The notes below the pieces were generated by a model that saw only the letters and a list, made by a program, of their open reading frames with translations, searched no databases and was not told the origin of the DNA. Source: Methanolinea sp. SDB (GTDB taxonomy: Archaea; Halobacteriota; Methanomicrobia; Methanomicrobiales; Methanospirillaceae). Taken from it: a stretch of DNA of 8,735 bases. This document shows, piece by piece, positions 1-7,053 of the stretch. The DNA lies in NCBI GenBank assembly GCA_001412335.1, contig LKUF01000489.1, positions 1-8,735 on the forward strand. Direction: 5' to 3'. Within the stretch, counting starts at the first letter, position 1. The number at the start of each line of letters is the position of its first letter. The position numbers and the translations under genes were made by a program.

Positions 1-8
1 CGCTTCGC

Positions 9-64
9 TTGCCCCTGCCGTTGCGGCGAACCCCACGTGGCGATAGGGACTGTACCAGGGGCAA
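9..64. repeat. Perfect 9-bp inverted repeat, possible structured RNA at window edge
   Basis: Bases 9-17 (TTGCCCCTG) are the exact reverse complement of bases 56-64 (CAGGGGCAA), with 38 bases between. After a two-base bulge, GC at 7-8 can also pair with GC at 67-68. Inside the loop there is a small hairpin, GCCG-TTG-CGGC at 17-27, and the 8-bp palindrome CCACGTGG at 33-40. The stretch is GC-rich and holds no convincing gene: one frame reads to a stop at 44-46 on the plus strand and could be the end of a gene lying to the left. I do not recognise a tRNA, 5S, SRP or RNase P signature. It could be a structured RNA, a piece of a repeat, or chance in GC-rich DNA. Confidence 0.3.
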
Positions 65-82
65 AAGCCGGTCTCCTCTCAC

Positions 83-111
83 AAAAAAATGCACTAATGA
101 TTCGAAAAAAA
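83..111 (-). terminator. Tandem oligo-T transcript end after gyrA
   Basis: Read on the minus strand, two T7 tracts lie at 111-105 and 89-83, starting eight bases after the gyrA stop codon. No strong GC hairpin precedes them. Archaeal RNA polymerase ends transcription at bare oligo-T runs, often in tandem, so this is the likely end of the gyrB-gyrA message. The call is from sequence pattern alone. Confidence 0.5.
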
Positions 112-119
112 GGATACGA

Positions 120-2582
120 TCAGATATCCCCGTTCTCTTCCAGTTCAGGGACCAGGACTGCCACACCGACGACCCGGTCGCCGTCCTCCATCTTCATGAT
201 CCGGACTCCACGGGTGCTCCGTTTCTGGATGGATATGCCCGACACCTGGGTCCTGATGACGATTCCCGATGCGCTCATGAGGATGACTTCGTCATCGTCC
301 GAGACAGACTTGGCCGCAACCACCCCTCCATGGTGCTCAGTGAGGATGTTCCTGACTCCCATCGTCCCCCGGCCGTGACCGCGGAATTCATCGAAATCAG
401 TCCTCTTTCCATAGCCGGCCTCTGTGACGGTGAGCAGGTGGTCCTTCTCGACGAGGGTGATCGCTCGCAATTCATCCCTTGACTTCATCCTGATGCCGAT
501 CACGCCCATCGCATTCCTGTGTCTCTGGGAGACCGCCTCTTCATGGAACCGGAGGCTCTGGCCCTTCCGCGTCGTCAGGATGACCTCGCGGGAACCGTCC
601 GTGATCTTGACGTCGACCAGTTCGTCGTTCTCCTTGAGGTTGATGACGTTGATCCCGGTGGAGCGGGGACGGGAGAGCTCGACGACAGGCACCTTCAGGA
701 CCATACCCCGCCGTGTTGCAAAGAAGACGAACCGGTCTTGCGAGAAGTCGCTGACAGGGATCACCGTCGTCACCTTCTCCTTCGAGAGATTCAGGAGGTT
801 GACGATCGCCTTGCCCCGGCTGGTACGCGACCCTTCAGGGATATTGTAGACCTTTAACCAGTAGACGCGCCCGTTATTGGTGAAACAGAGGAGATAGTCA
901 TGGGTGTTTGCCACGAATACGGACTCCACATAGTCACCTTCCTTGGTGGACATACCGATGATGCCCCTTCCGCCCCGACGCTGCTGGCGGTAGGTGTCAA
1001 GGTCCATCCTCTTGATGTAGTTCTCCGAGGTGAGCGAGACCAGCACCTTCTTGTTCTCGATCATATCCTCGGTCTCGATACTGGTAAAATCGTGGCTGAT
1101 GGCTGTCCGCCTGTTATCGCCATATTTGTGGACGACCCCTTTTAGCTCCTTCCGGATCTCGGCCCGGATATTCTTCTCATCAGAGAGTATCTCCGCGAGC
1201 CGTGCGATCTCCAGGTCGAGGGCTTCCTTCTCGTCCAGTATCTTCTTCTGTTCGAGCGCCGCCAGTCTCCGGAGCTGCATCTGGAGGATCGCGGACGCCT
1301 GGACTTCATCGAGTCCGAACCGTGCGATGAGGGTATTTTTCGCCGTCTCAGCGGTGTCGGATGCCCTGATGGCCGCGATAACCTCATCGATGCGGTCGAG
1401 GGCCAGGAGCAGCCCATGTAATATATGGACCCTGTCTTCCGCTTTCTTCTTCTCAAACTCGCTCCTTCGCCGGATGACCTCCACCCTGTGAACGACAAAG
1501 TGCTCGATGATTGCAGGGAGAGAGAGATATTTCGGCTGGTTGTCCACGATTGCAAGGTTGATGATACCGAAGGTTGACTCGAGCGCCGTGTGCTTGTAGA
1601 GCTGGTTTAAGATGATCCCGCCGACAGTGCCCTTCTTGAGCTCGATGACGACCCGCAGCCCGTCCTTGTCCGACTCGTCCCGTATATCGGATATCCCCTC
1701 GATCTTCTTGTCTTTGACAAGATTTGCAATATATTCGATGAGCCGGGCCTTGTTGACCTGAAACGGAATCTCCGTGATGATAATCCGTTCACCTTTCGCA
1801 CCCCGCTCCTCGATCTCGGCGACTCCGCGGACGATCACTTTCCCGTGACCGGTCTTGTAGGCGGCCCGGATGCCTTCGCTGCCCATGATCACTCCGCCGG
1901 TAGGGAAATCCGGCCCGGGCATGATCTGCATCAGCTCCTCGACCGTGATCTCGGGTTCCTCCAGGTACCGGCATACCGCCGTGCAGACCTCCCTGATGTT
2001 GTGCGGGGGCATGTTGGTGGCCATCCCCACCGCGATACCGCTCGAGCCGTTCACGAGGAGGTTCGGCACCCGGGCGGGAAGCACGGTCGGTTCCTTGAGG
2101 GACTCGTCGAAGTTGGGGACGAATGACACGGTATCCTTCTCGAGGTCCTGGAGAAGCTCCTCTGCAATCGGGTTCAGCCTCACCTCGGTATAACGCATGG
2201 CTGCAGCGGAATCGCCGTCAATGGAGCCGAAGTTTCCCTGGCCCTCGACGAGGGGGTACCGGTACGAGAACGGCTGCGCCATCTTGACGATGGTGTCATA
2301 GATCGCAGCATCACCGTGGGGGTGGTACTTCCCCATCACGTCTCCGACCACTCTCGCACTCTTCTTGGTGGGCTTGTCGCTTGTGTTGCCCATCTCCCAC
2401 ATGGAGAAGAGGGAACGGCGGTGGACTGGTTTCAAACCGTCCCTCACGTCGGGAATCGCCCTCCCGATGATGACGCTCATCGCATAGTCGATATACGAGG
2501 ACTTCATCTCGTCCTCGATGTTTACCGGGATAATATGTGCAGCAGCCTTGTATTCTGCCGAATCCGTCCGATCAGACGTCAA
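120..2582 (-). CDS. gyrA: DNA gyrase subunit A
   Basis: GyrA is the DNA-cleaving subunit of the A2B2 gyrase, which uses ATP to put negative supercoils into DNA. The 820-residue protein is close to the B. subtilis length. Residues ~28-135 form the start of the breakage-reunion domain, with the HPHGD motif (87-91) and the catalytic Arg130-Tyr131 in AAAMRYTEVRL; Tyr131 corresponds to E. coli Tyr122. The DNA-wrapping C-terminal pinwheel opens with the GyrA box QRRGGRG at residues 534-540, which marks true gyrase rather than topoisomerase IV. E. coli Ser83, the main quinolone anchor, is Ala92 here, while Asp87 is kept as Asp96. The start is TTG, preferred because AGGAGGTGA sits six bases upstream; the first ATG is codon 26, just before the conserved SYIDYAMSVI, and would leave little lead-in. 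It overlaps the end of gyrB by 11 bases, consistent with translational coupling. Confidence 0.97.
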   Translation of the reverse strand: MTSDRTDSAEYKAAAHIIPVNIEDEMKSSYIDYAMSVIIGRAIPDVRDGLKPVHRRSLFSMWEMGNTSDKPTKKSARVVGDVMGKYHPHGDAAIYDTIVKMAQPFSYRYPLVEGQGNFGSIDGDSAAAMRYTEVRLNPIAEELLQDLEKDTVSFVPNFDESLKEPTVLPARVPNLLVNGSSGIAVGMATNMPPHNIREVCTAVCRYLEEPEITVEELMQIMPGPDFPTGGVIMGSEGIRAAYKTGHGKVIVRGVAEIEERGAKGERIIITEIPFQVNKARLIEYIANLVKDKKIEGISDIRDESDKDGLRVVIELKKGTVGGIILNQLYKHTALESTFGIINLAIVDNQPKYLSLPAIIEHFVVHRVEVIRRRSEFEKKKAEDRVHILHGLLLALDRIDEVIAAIRASDTAETAKNTLIARFGLDEVQASAILQMQLRRLAALEQKKILDEKEALDLEIARLAEILSDEKNIRAEIRKELKGVVHKYGDNRRTAISHDFTSIETEDMIENKKVLVSLTSENYIKRMDLDTYRQQRRGGRGIIGMSTKEGDYVESVFVANTHDYLLCFTNNGRVYWLKVYNIPEGSRTSRGKAIVNLLNLSKEKVTTVIPVSDFSQDRFVFFATRRGMVLKVPVVELSRPRSTGINVINLKENDELVDVKITDGSREVILTTRKGQSLRFHEEAVSQRHRNAMGVIGIRMKSRDELRAITLVEKDHLLTVTEAGYGKRTDFDEFRGHGRGTMGVRNILTEHHGGVVAAKSVSDDDEVILMSASGIVIRTQVSGISIQKRSTRGVRIMKMEDGDRVVGVAVLVPELEENGDI

Positions 2583-4569
2583 GGTTTCTCACCTCCTGGG
2601 AATGTCTCTTGATAAAGTCCCTGCGGGCGTTCACGTCCTCGCCCATCAGTTTTTCAAAGATCTCGTTGGCATACGAGGCATCCTCGATCGTCACCTGCTT
2701 GAGCACCCTCTGCTCGGGATCCATCGTCGTGTTCCAGAGCTGTTCGGCATTCATCTCTCCAAGACCCTTGTATCGCTGGACGCTGACACCCTTCTCACCA
2801 AGCTCCTCGACAGCCGTTTTCATCTCGTCTTCCCGGAAGACGTAACGCTCCTGCTTGCCCTTTGAGATGCGGAAGAGCGGGGGCTGGGCGATATAGACAT
2901 ATCCCTCTTCTATCAGGCGTTTCATGTACCGGAAGAAGAACGTCAGGAGAAGCGTGCGGATATGGGCGCCGTCGACGTCGGCATCGGTCATCAGGATCAC
3001 CTGGTGGTACCGGGCCTTTTCCGGATCGAACTGTTCGCCGATGCCCGTTCCGATTGCCGATACGAGCGCCTGGATCTCTGCATTCTTCAGGATCTTGTGG
3101 GGTGTCGCCTTCTCGACATTCAGGATCTTTCCCCTCAGCGGAAGAATCGCCTGGAATTTCCGGTCTCTTCCCTGTTTTGCCGATCCACCCGCAGAATCTC
3201 CTTCCACGATGTATATCTCGCTCTTTTTCGGATCACGCTCGGAACAGTCCGCGAGTTTGCCGGGCAGCCCCGAGCTCTCGAGCGTGCTCTTTCTCCGGGC
3301 AAGCTCCCGTGCATTCCTGGCAGCCTCCCTCGCCCTGGCAGCAGCGATGGCCTTCTCAACGATTGCAGAGAGCACCTTCGGGTTCTCCTCGAAATACTCG
3401 GAGAGCGACTGGTACACAAGGGAATCGACGATACCGCGAACATTGGAGTTGCCAAGCCGCATCTTGGTCTGGCCTTCGAACTGGGGGTTTGCGACCTTGA
3501 CACTGATGATTGCCGTCAGTCCTTCGCGCACATCGTCCCCCCTGATCGAGAGGGAACTGTCTTTTACCAGGTTGTTCTTTCGTGCAGAGTTGTTGATGGC
3601 CCTCGTGATGGCACTCCTGAACCCTTCCAGGTGTGTTCCTCCCTCGCGCGTGTTCACGCTGTTTACATAGGAGAAGACCTGCTCCGAGTAGCTGTTCACA
3701 TACTGGAGGGCCACATCCACCTCTACCAGGTTCTCTTCGTCCTTCTTTCCAAGGTAGATCACGTCGGGGTGGGTCGTCTGCGCCCCGGAATTGAGATACC
3801 TGACATACTCTGCGATACCTCCCTCGTACATGAACGTATCGGTGTCGCCTGTCCCTTCATCGCGGATCTCGATCCGGATTCCGGAGTTTAAGAATGCGAG
3901 TTCACGCATCCGGTGGGCCAGCACATCGTAATCGAACTTCGTGGTCTCGAATATTGTATCATCGGGAGAGAATGAGATCACGGTTCCCGACATGCGTGAT
4001 GCGAACCTCTCTAGAAACTCCTTCCGTTCCCCGCCCCTGTAGGGGGCCTTTCCCCCATACCACTGGCGATAGCGATCCAGGAGCTCCTGGAGAGTTTCCT
4101 CCCTCTTCCGGAGAGGGTTTGTCATCTTCCCCCGCTCAAACCCCATCTCGTAGATGTACCCGTCCCGGTACACGGTCGCCCCAAGCCAGGTGGAGAGTGC
4201 GTTGACCACCGACACACCGACACCGTGGAGACCACCGGAGACCTGGTATGTGCTCTTGTCGAACTTTCCGCCGGCATGCAGGACCGTGAGCACGATCTCA
4301 AGGGCGCTCTTGTTGTTCTTCTGCATGGTATCGACAGGAATACCACGCCCGTTGTCGGTGACGGTGACGGATCCGTCCTTATTCAGTATCACCCAGATAG
4401 AATTGCATGCCCCGGCAAGCGCCTCGTCGATGGAGTTGTCAACGACTTCATATACCAGGTGGTGAAGTCCGCGGGTGTCGGTACTCCCGATATACATGGC
4501 GGGCCTCTCCCTGACAGGCTGGAGGCCCTCAAGTACCGTTATGTGTGACGCATCATATGTATCGTTCAT
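2572..4569 (-). CDS. gyrB: DNA gyrase subunit B
   Basis: GyrB is the ATPase subunit of gyrase. The 665-residue protein is the short form, lacking the large insert that makes E. coli GyrB ~800 residues. The GHKL ATPase domain shows the catalytic base Glu41 and Asn45 in EVVDNSIDEALAG, Asp72 in DNGRGIP, and the lid glycines GGLHGVGVSVVN (112-123). Arg135 matches E. coli Arg136 (novobiocin contact) and Gly195-Thr196 match Gly164-Thr165. Between those two points there are ~31 extra residues, roughly 147-190, rich in Arg, Lys and Glu. The TOPRIM domain carries EGDSAGG (catalytic Glu456), PLRGKILNVEKA and the metal-binding Asp529, Asp531 and Asp533 of DADVDG. The end, ARRDFIKRHSQEVRNLDV, is typical. 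ATG has GGAGGG five bases upstream. It is the first gene of the gyrase pair, with gyrA following by an 11-base overlap. Confidence 0.97.
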   Translation of the reverse strand: MNDTYDASHITVLEGLQPVRERPAMYIGSTDTRGLHHLVYEVVDNSIDEALAGACNSIWVILNKDGSVTVTDNGRGIPVDTMQKNNKSALEIVLTVLHAGGKFDKSTYQVSGGLHGVGVSVVNALSTWLGATVYRDGYIYEMGFERGKMTNPLRKREETLQELLDRYRQWYGGKAPYRGGERKEFLERFASRMSGTVISFSPDDTIFETTKFDYDVLAHRMRELAFLNSGIRIEIRDEGTGDTDTFMYEGGIAEYVRYLNSGAQTTHPDVIYLGKKDEENLVEVDVALQYVNSYSEQVFSYVNSVNTREGGTHLEGFRSAITRAINNSARKNNLVKDSSLSIRGDDVREGLTAIISVKVANPQFEGQTKMRLGNSNVRGIVDSLVYQSLSEYFEENPKVLSAIVEKAIAAARAREAARNARELARRKSTLESSGLPGKLADCSERDPKKSEIYIVEGDSAGGSAKQGRDRKFQAILPLRGKILNVEKATPHKILKNAEIQALVSAIGTGIGEQFDPEKARYHQVILMTDADVDGAHIRTLLLTFFFRYMKRLIEEGYVYIAQPPLFRISKGKQERYVFREDEMKTAVEELGEKGVSVQRYKGLGEMNAEQLWNTTMDPEQRVLKQVTIEDASYANEIFEKLMGEDVNARRDFIKRHSQEVRNLDV
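2589..2597 (-). promoter_or_regulatory. Strong Shine-Dalgarno deciding the gyrA TTG start
   Basis: On the minus strand AGGAGGTGA ends six bases before a TTG codon (2582-2580) in frame with gyrA. It lies inside the last codons of gyrB. A near-perfect match to the 16S 3' end at ideal spacing makes TTG the best start, and suggests the strong site makes up for the weak start codon so that both subunits are made in step. Confidence 0.75.
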
Positions 4570-4639
4570 TCATGCCCTCCGCTAAAAAACACGCATAGGT
4601 AGACAAAATCAAATTCACACTAAGTATTGGTTTTTTATC

Positions 4640-4657
4640 CTCTTAATTATATTAGTC
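4640..4657 (-). promoter_or_regulatory. Likely archaeal TATA promoter for gyrB-gyrA
   Basis: The ~100-base gap between the small upstream gene and gyrB is AT-rich, unlike its surroundings. On the minus strand it contains ACTAATATAATTAAG (4656-4642), the best TATA-like element. A transcript starting ~25 bases on would have a leader of ~55-60 bases. That leader carries a T6 run (4589-4584) immediately before the GGAGGG ribosome site, which may be leftover termination from the upstream unit or affect leader transcription. No hairpin or repeat worth naming was seen. Confidence 0.35.
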
Positions 4658-4673
4658 GGATACTGCTGACCCG

Positions 4674-4982
4674 CTAGTGGAATTTGCCCATATCAGGGTC
4701 TTTTATTCCCAGCGCCCTGTCGATCTCGACGGCCAGCCGGTCAAGGATCCGGATGATCTCATGCGCCTCGTCTGCATCGCCGGATCCCGGCTGGTGCCAG
4801 ACGATCCTCTTCCGGAGTCGTGTCACGAGTTCGTCTATCTCTGTCCCCCTGAACTGGTCGGGCACGACGAGGCCGTCAAGATGGTCCGCCGCCCCGTAGA
4901 AAGCCTGTTCGGGGGGCAGTGCAAAATGCCTGCAGATGAGTGTCAGACTGGTGATAAACCCCTTCCCGAATTTGGATTCCAT
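4674..4982 (-). CDS. Small soluble protein of unknown function
   Basis: I cannot assign a function. From ATG at 4982 the product is 102 residues, with no signal peptide, no membrane segment and a single Cys (17). It looks mostly helical: an amphipathic N-terminal stretch (MESKFGKGFITSLTLICRHF), then ALPPEQAFYGAADHL, a charged middle (EIDELVTRLRKRIVW) and a final helix (EIIRILDRLAVEIDRALGI). It resembles short conserved hypothetical proteins I recall from methanogens, but that is memory, not a search. A GTG at 5039 would add 19 residues and overlap cbiQ by 20 bases; I prefer ATG because those extra residues look low-complexity and span a T7 tract, and neither start has a clear Shine-Dalgarno. 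It lies 37 bases after cbiQ and may be read through from it, which does not by itself make it a metal gene. Confidence 0.7.
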   Translation of the reverse strand: MESKFGKGFITSLTLICRHFALPPEQAFYGAADHLDGLVVPDQFRGTEIDELVTRLRKRIVWHQPGSGDADEAHEIIRILDRLAVEIDRALGIKDPDMGKFH

Positions 4983-5004
4983 GTCAGAAGATTGGGTCGT
5001 CGCC

Positions 5005-5011
5005 AAAAAAA
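5005..5011 (-). terminator. T7 tract just after cbiQ
   Basis: On the minus strand a T7 run begins nine bases after the cbiQ stop, with no clear hairpin before it. It is a plausible full or partial end for the metal-transporter message, in which case the small gene that follows depends on read-through or on its own promoter. Confidence 0.35.
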
Positions 5012-5019
5012 TGTGTGGG

Positions 5020-5847
5020 TCAGATGAGCCGGATGACACCTAACCACACGAGGACCGGGGCTGCTACCACCACGACCAACCCGCAAACGAGAAAACACCA
5101 GTCCCCTGGGACGAGCGGTTTCTTCCTGATGAAGAGACGGCTGTCCCTGTCATATCCCCTGCAGAGCATGGCATAGTACGTCCTCTCCCCCTGTTCATAA
5201 GCCCGGACGAACATGGTGCCTATGGTATACCCAAGCATCCTGATACGGTACTTCCATGGTATCTCGCGTGACAGGGGATTGAAACACCGGGTCTCGAGTG
5301 CCTCGGTGACCTTGCGGTACATGTAGGCGAAGACGAAGAGGTACCGGATCATCAACCCCATGATGAGGGAGAACTCGGGCGGAAATCCAAGCCGCCCGGC
5401 ACCTTCAAGGAGATCCTGCATCTTTGTCGTGGAGGAGAGGAGAATGATGAACGAGATGCAGACCAGGAACTTGACCAGGAGTATCGTGGCGAATTCAACT
5501 GACTCAGCATAGATATGGATATTGAGGGGCAGGGTGACGATGGGGTGAAATACCGCGTAGTGGGGATTGGTAAAAAATATCTGGGCGACGATGATGAAGA
5601 TTCCAAACGGAAGGACCATCACCAGCCTCCAGATGTATACCGATGGCGGGAGGCGGGAGAAAACCCAGAGAACCAGGAAAAATATAATGAGGAGGGCTCC
5701 CACCGAGTAGACGGTGGTGGAATACGGAACCGCTACCATGGCGATGATCGCCGCAAACGAGATGATGATCTTGACTCTCGCGTCGAGCCGGTGGATGAAG
5801 CTGTCCCTGTAGGTCTGCTTCTCGATGAGAAAGAGATCCTCGATCAT
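5020..5847 (-). CDS. cbiQ: ECF nickel/cobalt transporter T component CbiQ
   Basis: CbiQ is the membrane-embedded coupling subunit that links the metal-binding S component to the ATPase dimer. The 275 residues open with the family-typical IHRLDARVKIIISF (18-31) and contain hydrophobic spans at roughly 27-64, 75-92, 119-138, 160-177 and 252-275. The cytoplasmic coupling helices carry the two short Ala-x-x-x-Arg signatures of T components: ALETRC (183-188) and AMLCRG (226-231). The second matches the classical form; the first has Cys188 where Gly is usual. The start ATG shares the ATGA overlap with the cbiO stop, so translation is likely coupled; a weak AGGGGAT precedes it. The family is clear; whether the cargo is Ni2+ or Co2+ is not shown by this subunit. 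Confidence 0.93.
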   Translation of the reverse strand: MIEDLFLIEKQTYRDSFIHRLDARVKIIISFAAIIAMVAVPYSTTVYSVGALLIIFFLVLWVFSRLPPSVYIWRLVMVLPFGIFIIVAQIFFTNPHYAVFHPIVTLPLNIHIYAESVEFATILLVKFLVCISFIILLSSTTKMQDLLEGAGRLGFPPEFSLIMGLMIRYLFVFAYMYRKVTEALETRCFNPLSREIPWKYRIRMLGYTIGTMFVRAYEQGERTYYAMLCRGYDRDSRLFIRKKPLVPGDWCFLVCGLVVVVAAPVLVWLGVIRLI

Positions 5848-6677
5848 CCCGATCCCCTGAATGCCCGCAGGAATGCCGATTCTGCGTCCTTCTGGGTGTA
5901 GGCCATGTCGATCTCTATTCCATGCTCCCAGAGACTCCTGATCAGTTTCGGGATGCAGGGCAGGTCGAGCCTCACCGAGGTGAGCAACTCATCTTTTTCG
6001 AAGATGTCGCTCATGTTCCCGTGGGCGACGATCTTTCCCCCGCCCATGACATAGATATACTCGGCAATCTCCGGGACAAGTGAGACATCATGGGTTGAGA
6101 AGATCACCGTCATTCCGTACGTGCGGGAGAGTGAATTGATGAACCCGACGAGATCGGAGACGCCCTGCGGGTCGAGACCGGCGGTGGGTTCGTCAAGGAC
6201 CAGGACCTGCGGCTCCATCGCGATGATTCCCGCTATCGCGACGCGTTTCTTCTCCCCCCCTGACAGGTGGTGTGGAACCCTCGTCGCCCGGTCCTCCATT
6301 CCCACCATCCTCAGGGCCTCCTGCACCCTGTGCTGCACGGTCTCTTCGTCGAGACCCAGGTTGGTGGGACCGAAAGCCACATCCTGCTCGACGGTCGGAG
6401 AGAATATCTGGTCATCGGCGTTCTGGAAGACCACCCCGACCATCTTTCTCACTTCGCGGATGTTTGCTCGTGTGATCGGCTCCCCATGTACCAGGACCTG
6501 GCCGGATGTCGGTTTCATGATTCCGTTGAAGTGCTTGAAAAGGGTGCTCTTTCCAGCGCCATTTGCTCCGATAACGGCAATACGGGCATTTCGTGGAGCG
6601 ATGAAGTTGACGCCGTGCAGGCCGGTGACACCGCCAGGGTAGACATACGTGAGATCTCTGGTCTCGATCAGGTGCAT
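5844..6677 (-). CDS. cbiO: ECF nickel/cobalt transporter ATPase CbiO
   Basis: This is the ABC ATPase that powers metal import on the cytoplasmic face. The 277-residue product has, in order, Walker A GANGAGKST (37-45), Q-loop Gln85 in VVFQNADDQIF (a CbiO/EcfA hallmark), the signature LSGGEKKRVAIAG (138-150), Walker B VLVLDEP (158-164), a D-loop AGLD (166-169) and switch His196 in FSTHD. The C-terminal ~60 residues are the usual CbiO extension. I place the start at ATG 6677, with CAGGT seven bases upstream, because MHLIETRDLTYVYPGG begins as family members do. An in-frame start at 6755 would overlap the preceding gene and add a basic tail without family resemblance. It lies 31 bases after the PDGLE gene, across a T6 run, and overlaps cbiQ by four bases. 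Confidence 0.94.
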   Translation of the reverse strand: MHLIETRDLTYVYPGGVTGLHGVNFIAPRNARIAVIGANGAGKSTLFKHFNGIMKPTSGQVLVHGEPITRANIREVRKMVGVVFQNADDQIFSPTVEQDVAFGPTNLGLDEETVQHRVQEALRMVGMEDRATRVPHHLSGGEKKRVAIAGIIAMEPQVLVLDEPTAGLDPQGVSDLVGFINSLSRTYGMTVIFSTHDVSLVPEIAEYIYVMGGGKIVAHGNMSDIFEKDELLTSVRLDLPCIPKLIRSLWEHGIEIDMAYTQKDAESAFLRAFRGSG

Positions 6678-6708
6678 TGAATGTACCTGTGTGAAAAAAG
6701 AATAAATT

Positions 6709-7053
6709 TTATCCGTTTTTCGCTTCCTTCTTCCCGGACGCGACACGGGCCACACCGAGCACGATGATGAAGCTGATCGCGATTCCGACCAGCATGGCGA
6801 TTACCTGGCCCGGGATACCGGTATCGGGCAGTTCGTAATCGGGCATCGGTGATTCATAGGAGAAACCGCCATGCAGATCTTCCGTGAGTTCGGCGTCAGG
6901 GGGAGTCTCCCCGGTGAGTGTCTTGTCTCCCTGGAGCACCAGCGCACTGCTCTCCAGTCCGTCGGGATCTGCCGAGGCGAAAAAGATTGCCACGAGCCCG
7001 ATGATCACAGCTATGGCGATACCTGCGATCACGAAGTGTTTCGTCTCCATCAT
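6709..7053 (-). CDS. PDGLE-domain membrane subunit, CbiN-like
   Basis: A 114-residue accessory subunit of the metal importer, equivalent in role to CbiN. It has one transmembrane helix at ~7-26, directly followed by the ADPDGLE motif (28-34), an acidic extracellular loop of ~50 residues containing MPDYELPD (70-77), and a second helix at ~84-103 with a basic tail. The PDGLE motif and the PDY-containing end of the loop are the family marks. In many genomes this domain is fused to the C-terminus of NikM/CbiM; here it is separate, overlapping the cbiM stop by four bases (ATGA), with GGGGTGA seven bases upstream. Known CbiN proteins help load metal into the S component. PDGLE proteins occur with both Ni and Co systems, so I leave the symbol blank. 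Confidence 0.88.
   Translation of the reverse strand: MMETKHFVIAGIAIAVIIGLVAIFFASADPDGLESSALVLQGDKTLTGETPPDAELTEDLHGGFSYESPMPDYELPDTGIPGQVIAMLVGIAISFIIVLGVARVASGKKEAKNG

Noticed and set aside
9..482. Plus-strand open frames running from the left edge into gyrA, including 37-378
   Set aside because: They overlap the gyrA 3' end in antisense and give low-complexity, Arg/Pro/Ser-rich products with no recognisable domain.
2962..3891. 309-codon open frame on the plus strand
   Set aside because: It lies wholly antisense to gyrB, whose reading is certain. The translation has no family features and is a by-product of GC-rich codon use.
120..4569. Topoisomerase IV (ParC/ParE) or topoisomerase VI instead of gyrase
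   Set aside because: The GyrA box QRRGGRG is intact, and the protein lacks the Topo VI A/B organisation.
6678..6755. Upstream extended start for cbiO
   Set aside because: It would overlap the end of the PDGLE gene and add a basic tail absent from the family; ATG at 6677 has a ribosome site and the expected N-terminus.
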